Source: an uncultured Collinsella sp. | GTDB taxonomy: Bacteria; Actinomycetota; Coriobacteriia; Coriobacteriales; Coriobacteriaceae | Reading direction: 5' to 3' | NCBI GenBank assembly: GCA_902470765.1 | Contig: CABRHW010000012.1 | Span: forward strand, 5,403 to 69,402 | Length of the DNA stretch: 64,000 bases | Shown: positions 53,822 through 61,866 of the stretch, piece after piece | How the letters are laid out: the number at the start of each line of letters is the position of its first letter | Numbering within the stretch: the stretch's first letter is position 1 | The notes under the pieces: model-generated | What the model saw: only the letters and a program-made list of their open reading frames with translations | Databases searched by the model: none | Told to the model about the DNA's origin: nothing | Position numbers and translations under genes: made by a program

Positions 53822-54250
53822 GTGGTCGCGCTTGCGCTGGACATAGGGGAGACCAGGATCGGCATCGCCGTCTCGAGCCGTGATGGCAAGATGGCGATGC
53901 CCGTCAAGGTGCTCCCGGCTGCAGAGGTCACCGGTATGGCCAAGACGTTCCGCTACCTGGTCGAGGACTATGAGCCCGACATCCTGGTAAGCGGACGTCC
54001 CCTGACCATGGCCGGTGAGCCTGGTCCCCAGGCCGAGCGCGTTGCCGCCGTGGCGCAAAAGATTGCCGACGAGCTCGATCTTCCGCTTGAGTTTGAGGAC
54101 GAGCGTCTGTCTTCGCAAGAGGCCAAGCGTATCCTGCGCGAGCAGGGCCTCAACGAAAAGCAGATGAGGGGCAAGATCGACATGATTGCCGCCAGCCTGT
54201 TTTTGCAGACGTGGCTCGATCGTAAAAACGAGGAGGTTTCGCATGCCTAG
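53822..54250 (+). CDS. ruvX: Holliday junction resolvase-like RuvX (YqgF)
   Basis: 142 residues, GTG start at 53822 (MVALALDIGETRIGIAVS). YqgF family: ALDIGETRIGIAVS, VSGRPLTMAGEPGPQAE, FEDERLSSQEAKRIL and MIAASLFLQTWLD supply the RNase H-fold acidic residues. Likely processes pre-16S rRNA and/or Holliday junctions. The ribosome site is weak (AAGAAG). Overlaps mltG by eight bases; the alaS-ruvX-mltG order is well known. Confidence 0.92.
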   Translation: MVALALDIGETRIGIAVSSRDGKMAMPVKVLPAAEVTGMAKTFRYLVEDYEPDILVSGRPLTMAGEPGPQAERVAAVAQKIADELDLPLEFEDERLSSQEAKRILREQGLNEKQMRGKIDMIAASLFLQTWLDRKNEEVSHA

Positions 54251-55676
54251 CGCTTCCGATCCGCGCCAGCAGAATCGTACACGGCAGTCGGCGTCGCGCC
54301 CTGCCCAGCCTTGCCAGCGTCCGGCACAGCCGACGCAGCGTGCAGCTCAGCCTGCCGCGCGCCCGGCGCAGTCCTTCTCTCATTCGGCCCAACCTGTTCA
54401 ACGGACGGGTCAGCAGCCATCTGCTCGTTCGGTTCAGCATTCGGCTTCTCACGCGGCTCAGCAGCCCACTGCTCGTACGGCCCAGCCTGCAGGCGGTACC
54501 CGCTTTAAGCAGCAGGCACCTACTCAGCGAACTCAGGCCCCCCAATCGCATTCGCATCACGCTCGCGGTTCGCATGGCGTTGCTCCGGCAACCCGCTCGA
54601 GCTACAACACGCATGCTCGTCGCGGTGCTCAAAAGAAGAGTTCTCCGGTTCCCATGATCATCGGCGTTGTGGTGGCGGTGCTCGCGCTTGCTGCGATCGC
54701 CTTCTTTGTCGTGCCGGCCGTCAAGGGCTTCTTTGCCGGTGAGGATACGAAGGTCACGGCTGGTCAGCAGGTTACGGTGACCATTCCCGATGGTGCTTCG
54801 GGCGATACGATCGCCTCGATTCTCTCCGAGAACCATATCGTAGAAAATCCCAAGGATTACTATGCGGCGGTGAAAAAGCTCAACGCCGATATGTCGCTCA
54901 AGCCTGGTGATTATTCGTTCACCACACTCATGGATGCGACCAAGGTTGTTCAGCAGCTCATGGAAGGCCCCAACGCGGGCTCCAATGCGCTGACTATCCC
55001 TGAGGGCCTAACGGTCGATCAAGTCGCCGACCGTGTGGCCCAGGCCTACGACAGTATCTCTAAGGAAGACTTCCTCAACCAGGCCAAGGCCTCCAACTAC
55101 GTTGACGACTATAGCTTCCTTAAGGGCGCCGCCAACGATTCGCTCGAGGGTTTCTTGTTCCCCAAGACCTATTCGCTGGGCGATTCGCCGACGGCCGATG
55201 ACGTGATTCGCGCCATGCTCGATCAGTTTAAGACCGAGTACAAGTCGCTTGACTTTGCGAGCTGCGAAGCCAAGATCAAGGAACGCTACGGTGTGGAGAT
55301 GTCCGACTACGACATCGTCAACTTGGCCTCTATCGTTGAGCGCGAGGGCCTCAACGCCGATCAACGTGCGCACGTGGCCTCGGTCTTCTACAACCGCCTT
55401 GCCGGCAAGCTCGACGGTCTGCGCTATCTCAACAGCGATGCGACCATGATGTATGTCACCGGTGGCGAGGTTACCGCCGACGACCTGCAGAGCGATAGTC
55501 CGTATAACACCTATAAGCACGAGGGCCTACCGCCCACGCCCATCTGCTCTCCGTCGCTCGAGGCACTCAAGGCCACGCTTGAGCCGACCGACTCCGATGA
55601 CCTGTATTTCTACATTACGCAGGACGAGGAGTACTTCTCGCAAACCTACGAAGAGCATCAACAGTCTTGGAATTAG
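54243..55676 (+). CDS. mltG: Endolytic murein transglycosylase MltG (YceG-like) with long basic N-tail
   Basis: 477 residues from ATG 54243, set by GAGGAGG. Ends nascent glycan strands in the membrane. Residues 1-135 are a cytoplasmic low-complexity tail rich in Gln/Ala/Pro/Arg/Ser with AQP-type repeats and one acidic residue (Asp6). TM helix about 138-160. The LysM-like and YceG domains follow from about 175, with the catalytic Glu in LASIVEREG and YNTYKHEGLPPTPICSP. The tail is much longer than in typical MltG. Confidence 0.9.
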   Translation: MPSASDPRQQNRTRQSASRPAQPCQRPAQPTQRAAQPAARPAQSFSHSAQPVQRTGQQPSARSVQHSASHAAQQPTARTAQPAGGTRFKQQAPTQRTQAPQSHSHHARGSHGVAPATRSSYNTHARRGAQKKSSPVPMIIGVVVAVLALAAIAFFVVPAVKGFFAGEDTKVTAGQQVTVTIPDGASGDTIASILSENHIVENPKDYYAAVKKLNADMSLKPGDYSFTTLMDATKVVQQLMEGPNAGSNALTIPEGLTVDQVADRVAQAYDSISKEDFLNQAKASNYVDDYSFLKGAANDSLEGFLFPKTYSLGDSPTADDVIRAMLDQFKTEYKSLDFASCEAKIKERYGVEMSDYDIVNLASIVEREGLNADQRAHVASVFYNRLAGKLDGLRYLNSDATMMYVTGGEVTADDLQSDSPYNTYKHEGLPPTPICSPSLEALKATLEPTDSDDLYFYITQDEEYFSQTYEEHQQSWN

Positions 55677-55677
55677 C

Positions 55678-56175
55678 ATGAGGATTTTTAGCCCCAAACG
55701 ATACGTTGCCTCGGTCGATCGCATCGACCTCGATACCCTGTGGGCCGACGGCAAACGCGCCATTCTGCTCGATCGCGATAACACCCTGGTGCCGCGCGAC
55801 ACCGAGCAGGTCCCCGCCGCGATTTCCGCTTGGCTCGACGCCGCCCGCGCCAAAGGCTTTAAGCTGTGCATGGTGTCCAATAACTGGCATCGCGACCAGG
55901 TCATGGCATCGGCACGCGAGCTGGGACTCGAGGCCATCAGCCACGCCATGAAGCCGGCACCGTTTGCCCTCAAGGCGGGTCTTAAGCGCCTCGGCGCCAC
56001 GGCTGACGAGGCGATGCTGATCGGTGATCAGCTCTACACGGACGTGTGGAGTGGCAACTTCGCCGGCGTCGATACCATCTTGGTTAAGCCGCAGGCGACG
56101 CAAGACCTGTGGTATACGCAGATCTTCCGTATCTTTGAGCGCCGGGCCCTGCGCGACCTTCCCTGCGAGGAATAG
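55678..56175 (+). CDS. YqeG-family HAD phosphatase
   Basis: 165 residues. HAD motif I ILLDRDNTLVPRD, motif II MVSNNW, motif III KPAPFALKAG and motif IV MLIGDQLYTDVWSGN are present. The YqeG group resembles phosphatidylglycerophosphatase (Gep4-like). Start ATG 55678 lies two bases after the mltG stop; an alternative in-frame reading from upstream overlaps mltG in the wrong frame and is not used. Eight bases before aroK. Confidence 0.85.
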   Translation: MRIFSPKRYVASVDRIDLDTLWADGKRAILLDRDNTLVPRDTEQVPAAISAWLDAARAKGFKLCMVSNNWHRDQVMASARELGLEAISHAMKPAPFALKAGLKRLGATADEAMLIGDQLYTDVWSGNFAGVDTILVKPQATQDLWYTQIFRIFERRALRDLPCEE

Positions 56176-56183
56176 GTCTCGTC

Positions 56184-56717
56184 ATGTCCCAGCACACCAA
56201 ACACGGCTGCGACCATATCTTCTTTATCGGCTTTTTGGGCGCGGGCAAATCGACGCTCGCGCGCAACGTCGGCACTATGTTCAAGCGGCGTTTTATCGAT
56301 ACCGACCGCCTGGTCGTGCGCCGTTGCGGCAAGTCGGTAACCGAGATTTTTGAGACCGAGGGCGAGGATCGTTTTCGCGAGCTCGAGACCTCGGCGCTCC
56401 GTTCGCTCCAAAGTGAGCGCAGCCTGTTGGTTTCGTGCGGGGGCGGTATCGTCGAGACACCGGTGAATATTGAGCTGATGCACGAAATGGGTACGTGCGT
56501 GTACCTCGAGGGCGACTTCGAGGATTCGATTCGCCAGATTCGTCGGTCCGACACGCGCCCCGATTTCCGCTCGCCTGAGCATGCCGCGCGCCTGTTTGAG
56601 CATCGCCGTCCGCTGTATCGCCAGGCTGCCGACCTTACCCTTGATATTCGCAACAAGTCCTTCGAGGACGTTTCCTACCTTTGTGCCGAGATGCTTTTGG
56701 AGCGTGGGCTGCTATGA
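56184..56717 (+). CDS. aroK: Shikimate kinase
   Basis: 177 residues. Phosphorylates shikimate in the chorismate pathway. Walker A GFLGAGKST (16-24), DTDRLVVRR, GEDRFRELE and the substrate-binding CGGGIV are present. Overlaps the AroB-like gene by four bases. Usual length. Confidence 0.92.
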   Translation: MSQHTKHGCDHIFFIGFLGAGKSTLARNVGTMFKRRFIDTDRLVVRRCGKSVTEIFETEGEDRFRELETSALRSLQSERSLLVSCGGGIVETPVNIELMHEMGTCVYLEGDFEDSIRQIRRSDTRPDFRSPEHAARLFEHRRPLYRQAADLTLDIRNKSFEDVSYLCAEMLLERGLL

Positions 56718-57823
56718 TTCGCCGTCAACTGATCAATTTCCAAAACCGCAGCGTCGATGTCCGTGTCGGATTGGGTGCGTTCGATGAGCTGTCGCGTATG
56801 TTTGCCTCGGCCGTGGGCAAGCCTAAGCGCGCGATGGTCGTTTGGAACACCGCCACATCCGAGCGTTTTGGTGAAGTCGTCGAGCATGCGCTGGTCGACG
56901 CCGGTTTTGCCGTGTCGCCGCTAGTCCTCGAGGTTTCGCCTGCTGGTGCCACGCTGGCCGATGCTGATGCTATCTTTGGCGCCCTGTCTGCCAACGGCGT
57001 TACCTGCGACGATCTGGTTGTCGCCGTTGGCGATGCCGCAACCTGCTCGGTTGTTAGCTGGTGCGCCAACCAGTGGTGTGGCCGAGCCGAGTGCGCGCTG
57101 CTGCCGACGACCTTCGACGCCATGCTCACGGTCGCGACGACCATGAAGCCGCTTGTCGCCTCGTCGGCCAATGCGCTTCCCGCTATCGCGTTCCGTCCCG
57201 AACCGGGTTTGGTCGTGTGTGACCTCGATCTTGTTCGCGAGGCGGACCCCGAGGACCTCAAGCTCGGCTATGCGGTACTTGTTGGCACCATGCTTTCGAG
57301 CAGCAAGTCCCGCTGGAATCAGTTTATTGAGACCGTCCCCGAGATTCTCGCGGGCGAGGAGGTCGCGCTCGTCAATGCCGTTCAATGGTCTCAGACTGCT
57401 CGCAAGGACGTACTGATGGCCACGAACCCGAGCGCCCGCCATGCGCTCGATTTTGGCAAGACGGGGGAGCGTACCTTGCGCGCTTGCTTGGGCGATGCCG
57501 CTTCGCAGGTCCCTGCCTACCAGCTGTTGTCCGAGGGCATGCGCTTTGAGGCGCGCCTTGCCCACGACGCCTGCGACTTCGATATCGATTACGTCTTTGA
57601 GGTCGATGACTGTCTGGAGGACTTTGGTATCGAGGAACTTGCCTTCGATCTGGAGCCTGCCGCATATATCGAGGAGTTCCGCAGACAGCAGTTCGCGCGC
57701 TCAAACCGCAGCATGCTGCCGCTGCCCGCGGCACTCGGCGCAATTCGCCTAACGAACGTTGAGGACGAGGTTCTTGAGCGCCATGCTCACGCCTACTTGG
57801 CTTCTCGTAAAGAACTTCTCTAA
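56714..57823 (+). CDS. 3-dehydroquinate synthase-like protein lacking zinc ligands
   Basis: 369 residues. Follows aroK as aroB does, and the fold pattern fits: an N-terminal sugar-phosphate cyclase domain, then LLPTTFDAML (for PTTLLA) and LVREADPEDLKLGYAV. But the catalytic marks are lost. GGGVVGD is replaced by VGDAATCS; the zinc Glu of AEVIK is Val188; GHTFGH is GKTGER (248-253); the second zinc His is not visible. So it is probably not a working dehydroquinate synthase and may have another ligand or role. Annotate as AroB-like only. Confidence 0.7.
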   Translation: MIRRQLINFQNRSVDVRVGLGAFDELSRMFASAVGKPKRAMVVWNTATSERFGEVVEHALVDAGFAVSPLVLEVSPAGATLADADAIFGALSANGVTCDDLVVAVGDAATCSVVSWCANQWCGRAECALLPTTFDAMLTVATTMKPLVASSANALPAIAFRPEPGLVVCDLDLVREADPEDLKLGYAVLVGTMLSSSKSRWNQFIETVPEILAGEEVALVNAVQWSQTARKDVLMATNPSARHALDFGKTGERTLRACLGDAASQVPAYQLLSEGMRFEARLAHDACDFDIDYVFEVDDCLEDFGIEELAFDLEPAAYIEEFRRQQFARSNRSMLPLPAALGAIRLTNVEDEVLERHAHAYLASRKELL

Positions 57824-57860
57824 GATTTATTGACTTCCATCGTCTTTCGTATCATGTTGA

Positions 57861-57923
57861 GGGGCGGGTTTTCAATCGGTTGCGGATCGCATGCGATTCC
57901 GTCGTTCGGTTGAGACCCGTCCC
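57861..57923 (+). promoter_or_regulatory. Long leader hairpin before the M24 peptidase gene
   Basis: GGGGCGGGTTTTCAA.. and ..TTGAGACCCGTCCC form an imperfect stem of about 25 pairs around TCGCATGCGA, itself a palindrome. No T-run follows. The role is unclear; a structured leader or operator is possible. Confidence 0.5.
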
Positions 57924-57955
57924 GTCTATCTTGAGACAACAAGAAAGGAATCTGC

Positions 57956-59086
57956 ATGTCTGAGTTTGCTGCCGGTCCTGCCGGTCGTATCGAGCGTGTC
58001 CGTGCCCTGATGGCCGAGCGTGGCTACGATGCCATCGTGGTGCGCGACGAGGCCAACCTTCGTTGGCTTACGGGCGTGAAGGGCGTCTTCGACTACACCT
58101 TCGAGTTCCCGCACGCTGCGTTTATTACGGTCGACCAGTGCCTGTTCCACACCGACTCGCGCTACCTCAACAGCTTTGAGGAGAACACGCCCGCCGGCAG
58201 CCCCTGGGTCTACGACATGGACGAGGGTACCATCCCCGGCTGGGTCGCCGGCAAGATTGCGGCTAACAAGTGCCGTGTCTGTGCTGTCGAGGACGATATG
58301 CAGATTAACTTCTACCAGGGTATTCAGCGCGGCCTGGAGGACCGTTCCGTCGCCTGCATGCTGCCGCTGATGCACGACGACATCCGCAAGATGCGCGCCA
58401 TCAAGGATGCCGAGGAGATCGAGCTCATGCGCCATGCACAGTCGATCACTGACGCCGCCTTCCAGCACATGCTCGGCTTTATTAAGCCCGGTATGACCGA
58501 GAAGCAGGTTCGCAACGAGCTCGAGAACTTTATGTTCGCCAACGGCGCCGACAGCCTGGCCTTCGGCTCCATCGTGGCGAGCGGCCCCAACACCGCCAAC
58601 CCGCATGCCGTGCCGAGTGACCGTGTCATCGAGAAGGGCGACTTCGTCCTCATGGATTACGGCGCGGGCTACTGCGATTACCGCTCCGATATGACGCGCA
58701 CTGTCGTGATGGGCGAGCCCACCCAGGAGCAGCTCGACCTGTACGCACTCGTGCGCCGCACGCACGAGGAGTGCGTCGCCGCCATCCATCCGGGCGTTGA
58801 GGGTAACGACATCTTCAAGCTTTCCAAGAAGATCATCGGCGATGCCGGCTATGGTGATTACTACAACCATGGTCTGGGCCACGGCGTGGGCATCGACATC
58901 CACGAGCTGCCCAACTTCAACCGCAGCAAGAACACCATCGAGATCGGCTCGGTTGTCACCATGGAGCCCGGCGTCTACCTGCCCGGCGTGGGCGGCGTGC
59001 GCCTTGAGGACTACGGCGTGGTCACCGAGAACGGCTACGAGCCCTTCACCAAGACCCCGCACGACCTGCACGTTATCGACTGCTAG
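57956..59086 (+). CDS. M24-family aminopeptidase (Xaa-Pro aminopeptidase-like)
   Basis: 376 residues. Two-domain creatinase-fold enzyme: a creatinase-N domain (about 10-135) and the metal-binding pita-bread domain with MDYGAGYCDYRSDMTRT (two Asp), HGLGHGVGIDIHE (His), VVTMEPGVYLPG (Glu) and LEDYGVV (Glu). Removes N-terminal residues before proline. AAAGGA precedes the ATG. In Gram-positives pepP-like genes sit next to efp, as here. Confidence 0.92.
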   Translation: MSEFAAGPAGRIERVRALMAERGYDAIVVRDEANLRWLTGVKGVFDYTFEFPHAAFITVDQCLFHTDSRYLNSFEENTPAGSPWVYDMDEGTIPGWVAGKIAANKCRVCAVEDDMQINFYQGIQRGLEDRSVACMLPLMHDDIRKMRAIKDAEEIELMRHAQSITDAAFQHMLGFIKPGMTEKQVRNELENFMFANGADSLAFGSIVASGPNTANPHAVPSDRVIEKGDFVLMDYGAGYCDYRSDMTRTVVMGEPTQEQLDLYALVRRTHEECVAAIHPGVEGNDIFKLSKKIIGDAGYGDYYNHGLGHGVGIDIHELPNFNRSKNTIEIGSVVTMEPGVYLPGVGGVRLEDYGVVTENGYEPFTKTPHDLHVIDC

Positions 59087-59109
59087 TCTACTTCGGTAGA
59101 TAGTTTGGG

Positions 59110-59152
59110 GCGGGGCGTCCGGAGCAATTCGGGCGCCCCGCGTTCTCTTTTT
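59110..59152 (+). terminator. Intrinsic terminator after the M24 peptidase gene
   Basis: GCGGGGCGTCCG pairs with CGGGCGCCCCGC over GAGCAATT, then TTCTCTTTTT. Confidence 0.85.
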
Positions 59153-59183
59153 ATGCGCTCGCCGCAGGCGCGGTCTGCAAGTG

Positions 59184-59189
59184 TATAAT
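59184..59189 (+). promoter_or_regulatory. Candidate -10 of efp
   Basis: Consensus TATAAT preceded by TG, 57 bases before the efp ATG. The -35 is not clear. Confidence 0.5.
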
Positions 59190-59246
59190 TTCTATCGTAT
59201 GTAATTTGGACGCTTGTGCGTTCTGCCCATAACAAGAAAGGTCGCT

Positions 59247-59810
59247 ATGCCTACCATTTCCACCGCCGACTTCAAGAACGGCCTCGGTCTCCGCATCAAG
59301 GACAAGGTCTACACCATCGTCGAGTTCCAGCATGTCAAGCCGGGCAAGGGCGGCGCGTTTGTGCGCTACAAGACCCGCGACATCAAGAGCGGCCGCGTCG
59401 TCGAGAACACCTGCAACGCCGGCACCAAGTTCGAGAGCGTCATGCTCACCACCCGTGAGTTCCAGTACCTCTACAACGATGGCGCCGACTACATCTTCAT
59501 GGACAACGAGACCTATGAGCAGGTTCCCGTTCCCGAGGACATGGTGGGCGAGAACTCCAAGTGGCTGCGCGAGAACGACATTTGCCAGCTGCTCTTCGCC
59601 GACGATGAGCTCATGGGCGTGACCCCGCCGATGTTTATCGAGACCACCATCGTCCAGACCGACCCGGGCTTTAAGGGCGACACCGTCCAGGGTTCCACCA
59701 AGCCGGCCACGATTGACACCGGCGCTGTCATCCAGGTCCCCATGTACCTCAACGAGGGCGAGGTCATCAAGGTTGACACCCGCGACGGCAAGTTCGTCTC
59801 CCGCGTCTAG
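59247..59810 (+). CDS. efp: Elongation factor P
   Basis: 187 residues. Relieves stalling at polyproline. Domain I has the loop VKPGKGGAF with Lys34 at the position modified in some species; no modification enzyme gene is in view. Domains II/III end ATIDTGAVIQVPMYLNEGE. The start follows AAGAAAGG. Followed by a second Asp23 gene. Confidence 0.95.
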   Translation: MPTISTADFKNGLGLRIKDKVYTIVEFQHVKPGKGGAFVRYKTRDIKSGRVVENTCNAGTKFESVMLTTREFQYLYNDGADYIFMDNETYEQVPVPEDMVGENSKWLRENDICQLLFADDELMGVTPPMFIETTIVQTDPGFKGDTVQGSTKPATIDTGAVIQVPMYLNEGEVIKVDTRDGKFVSRV

Positions 59811-59834
59811 CAACCAACTCTTCTAGGAGGACTC

Positions 59835-60197
59835 ATGCCCCAGGAAATCAAGATTGACGGCATCGGCATTTCGCCCGATGTTTTGACCGCCATCGTCTCG
59901 CGCGCCGTGTCCGATGTCGAGGGCATCGCCTCCGTTGGCGTCAAGGACCTTGCCACCAACCTTGTCTCCATGATGCTCTCGTCCAAGGCCCCTGCTTCCG
60001 AGCCGGCGGCCGAGGCCGAGGTCGTCGGCGACAAGCTCGCACTCACCGTGCGTGTCGTGGTGTTCTTTGGCTATCCGTTCAAGAAACTCGCCGAGGCCGT
60101 TCGCGCCGCCGTGGTCGCTGCCATCGATGCTCAGGTGGGCGTCGAGGTCGAGCGCGTTGACGTTTGCATTGACGGCCTCGTTTTCCCCAAGGAGTAA
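59835..60197 (+). CDS. Asp23/Gls24 family protein (second copy)
   Basis: 120 residues. Family signature with IGISPDVLTAIVSRAVSDVEGIASVG and ALTVRVVVFFGYPFKKLAEAVR; a longer Ala/Pro/Glu insert around 53-65. AGGAGG precedes the ATG. Between efp and nusB, a common site for this family. Distinct from the copy at 13733 and likely not redundant. Confidence 0.9.
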   Translation: MPQEIKIDGIGISPDVLTAIVSRAVSDVEGIASVGVKDLATNLVSMMLSSKAPASEPAAEAEVVGDKLALTVRVVVFFGYPFKKLAEAVRAAVVAAIDAQVGVEVERVDVCIDGLVFPKE

Positions 60198-60200
60198 CCT

Positions 60201-60785
60201 TTGAGCCTTAAGGTTTATCGCGGGCGCACGCTTGCCCGCAGTCAGGCGCTGCAGCTGCTGTTCCAGGCCGAGGCCACGGACAGCCCGCTCGAGCGCGTCC
60301 TCGAGGGCGATTTCCTTATCTCGAAGGGTCCCCTCGACCCCTATGCGCTGGAGCTTTGCCGCGGTGCCTACGAGCATATCGATCGTATCGACTGCGCTCT
60401 GCGCGCCGTCGCCAAGAACTGGGATCTTATGCGCATGCCCGGCGCCGACCGCAACTTGCTGCGTATCGCCGTCTATGAGATGCGCTTCCTCACCGACGAG
60501 GAGGTCTCGGACGCCATCGTAATCAACGAGGCTGTCGAGCTTGCCAAGGCCTATGGCACCGACCAGTCCGCTTCGTTCGTCAACGGCGTGCTGGGCAAGA
60601 TCGCTCGCAGCGAGGAGCTGCCAGGCGAGGACCTGTACCAAGAGCTGCTGGCCGAAGATCGCGCTCGCGAGGAGGCACAGGCTGCCGAGGCTGCCGCCAA
60701 GGTTGCGGTTGCCCAGGCTGAGGCTGGCGTGCTGGCCGAGGATGCGGACGCCGCCGAGGCTGTTGTCGACTCCGTCGAGGAGTAG
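60201..60785 (+). CDS. nusB: Transcription antitermination protein NusB
   Basis: 194 residues. TTG start with AAGGAG six bases upstream. Binds boxA RNA with S10 for rRNA antitermination. The GRTLARSQALQLLFQAE start and ELAKAYGTDQSASFVNGVLGKIA are typical. About 45 extra C-terminal residues are Ala/Glu-rich and probably disordered. In an operon with the Asp23 gene and xseB. Confidence 0.93.
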   Translation: MSLKVYRGRTLARSQALQLLFQAEATDSPLERVLEGDFLISKGPLDPYALELCRGAYEHIDRIDCALRAVAKNWDLMRMPGADRNLLRIAVYEMRFLTDEEVSDAIVINEAVELAKAYGTDQSASFVNGVLGKIARSEELPGEDLYQELLAEDRAREEAQAAEAAAKVAVAQAEAGVLAEDADAAEAVVDSVEE

Positions 60786-60787
60786 CT

Positions 60788-61027
60788 ATGCCAGAGGGTT
60801 CCGTCCGCAACTTCGACGAGATCTCGGACCGTCTGGACCAGATCATCGCTACCGTTCGTTCCAAGGATACCTCCTTGGAGCGTTCGCTCGATTTGTTTGA
60901 CGAGGCGATTGAGCTGGGCTCCCGCGCGGTCGATATGGTCGACAAGTTTGAGCTGACGCCGCGTGAGGCCGACAAGCTCGAGCAGGAATATGATGAGGAT
61001 GCGGCAAACGAATCCCAGGATAGCTAG
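60788..61027 (+). CDS. xseB: Exodeoxyribonuclease VII small subunit
   Basis: 79 residues. Forms a complex with XseA to degrade single-stranded DNA. NFDEISDRLDQIIATV and LERSLDLFDEAIELG match the XseB core. Starts two bases after nusB. The large subunit gene xseA, usually adjacent, is not in the window. Confidence 0.85.
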   Translation: MPEGSVRNFDEISDRLDQIIATVRSKDTSLERSLDLFDEAIELGSRAVDMVDKFELTPREADKLEQEYDEDAANESQDS

Positions 61028-61062
61028 GCCGCATCTCCGGATACGAATGGTTGATGGCATTC

Positions 61063-61866
61063 ATGAAACGCGTGCGTCTTGATGACGAACTGATTTCACA
61101 GGGCATCTGCGCCGATCGCGCGGATGCCCTTCGCACTCTTATGGCCGGCTTGGTCTCGAGTGGCGGTGAGCGCTTGACTTCGCCGGGCCTTAAGGTGACC
61201 CCGGGCCTGCCGCTGCACGTGAAGGGGCGCATTCCCTATGTTGGCCGCGGCGGTCTTAAGCTCGAAGGCGCACTTGATGCGTTTGGCATCAATCCGACGG
61301 GCCTTGCCTGTCTGGATGTGGGCTGCTCTACCGGCGGCTTTACCGATTGCCTGCTCAAGCGCGGAGCTGCGACCGTTGTCTCGGTGGACGTGGGTCGCGC
61401 CCAGTTCGATTGGTCGCTGCGCCAAGACGATCGTGTGACGCTCCACGAGCGCACGAATGTGACGCAGTTGCCCGAGCTCGGCTACGGCGGTGCTATCGAT
61501 CTGGCCGTGTGCGATGTATCGTTTACGAGTATCGCGAATATCATCGACGCCGTGCTGGCGTGCCTGAAGCCTTCGGGTTCGTTTTGCACGCTCGTAAAGC
61601 CGCAGTTTGAGGCTCCGGCGGCGCTGGTGGGTGAGGGCGGCATTGTGACCGATCCCGCCGTGCGCCACGATACACTCGTGGCGGCGGTTGAACTCTTTGC
61701 TGCCAAGGGCCTGTTCCCGGTCGATGTCTGCGTGTCGCCCATTCATGGTGCCAAGGGAAACGTTGAGTTTTTCCTGTACGGCACGAGGTTTGCCCCCGGC
61801 GAGCGCGCCGACGATGAGCTGCAATCCCAGGTATCGGTTTTGAGCGAGAAAGCTGCAACGCTATGA
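61063..61866 (+). CDS. tlyA: TlyA-family rRNA methyltransferase / hemolysin A-like
   Basis: 267 residues from ATG 61063 (MKRVRLDDELISQGIC). Upstream TTG 61051 and ATG 61054 are possible; the ribosome site does not decide. S4 domain at the N-terminus (DALRTLMAGLVSSGG), then an FtsJ-like Rossmann domain with DVGCSTGGFTDCLLKRGA, DVSFTSIANII and LVKPQFEA. 2'-O-methylates rRNA. Overlaps nadK by four bases, the standard tlyA-nadK pair. Confidence 0.9.
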   Translation: MKRVRLDDELISQGICADRADALRTLMAGLVSSGGERLTSPGLKVTPGLPLHVKGRIPYVGRGGLKLEGALDAFGINPTGLACLDVGCSTGGFTDCLLKRGAATVVSVDVGRAQFDWSLRQDDRVTLHERTNVTQLPELGYGGAIDLAVCDVSFTSIANIIDAVLACLKPSGSFCTLVKPQFEAPAALVGEGGIVTDPAVRHDTLVAAVELFAAKGLFPVDVCVSPIHGAKGNVEFFLYGTRFAPGERADDELQSQVSVLSEKAATL

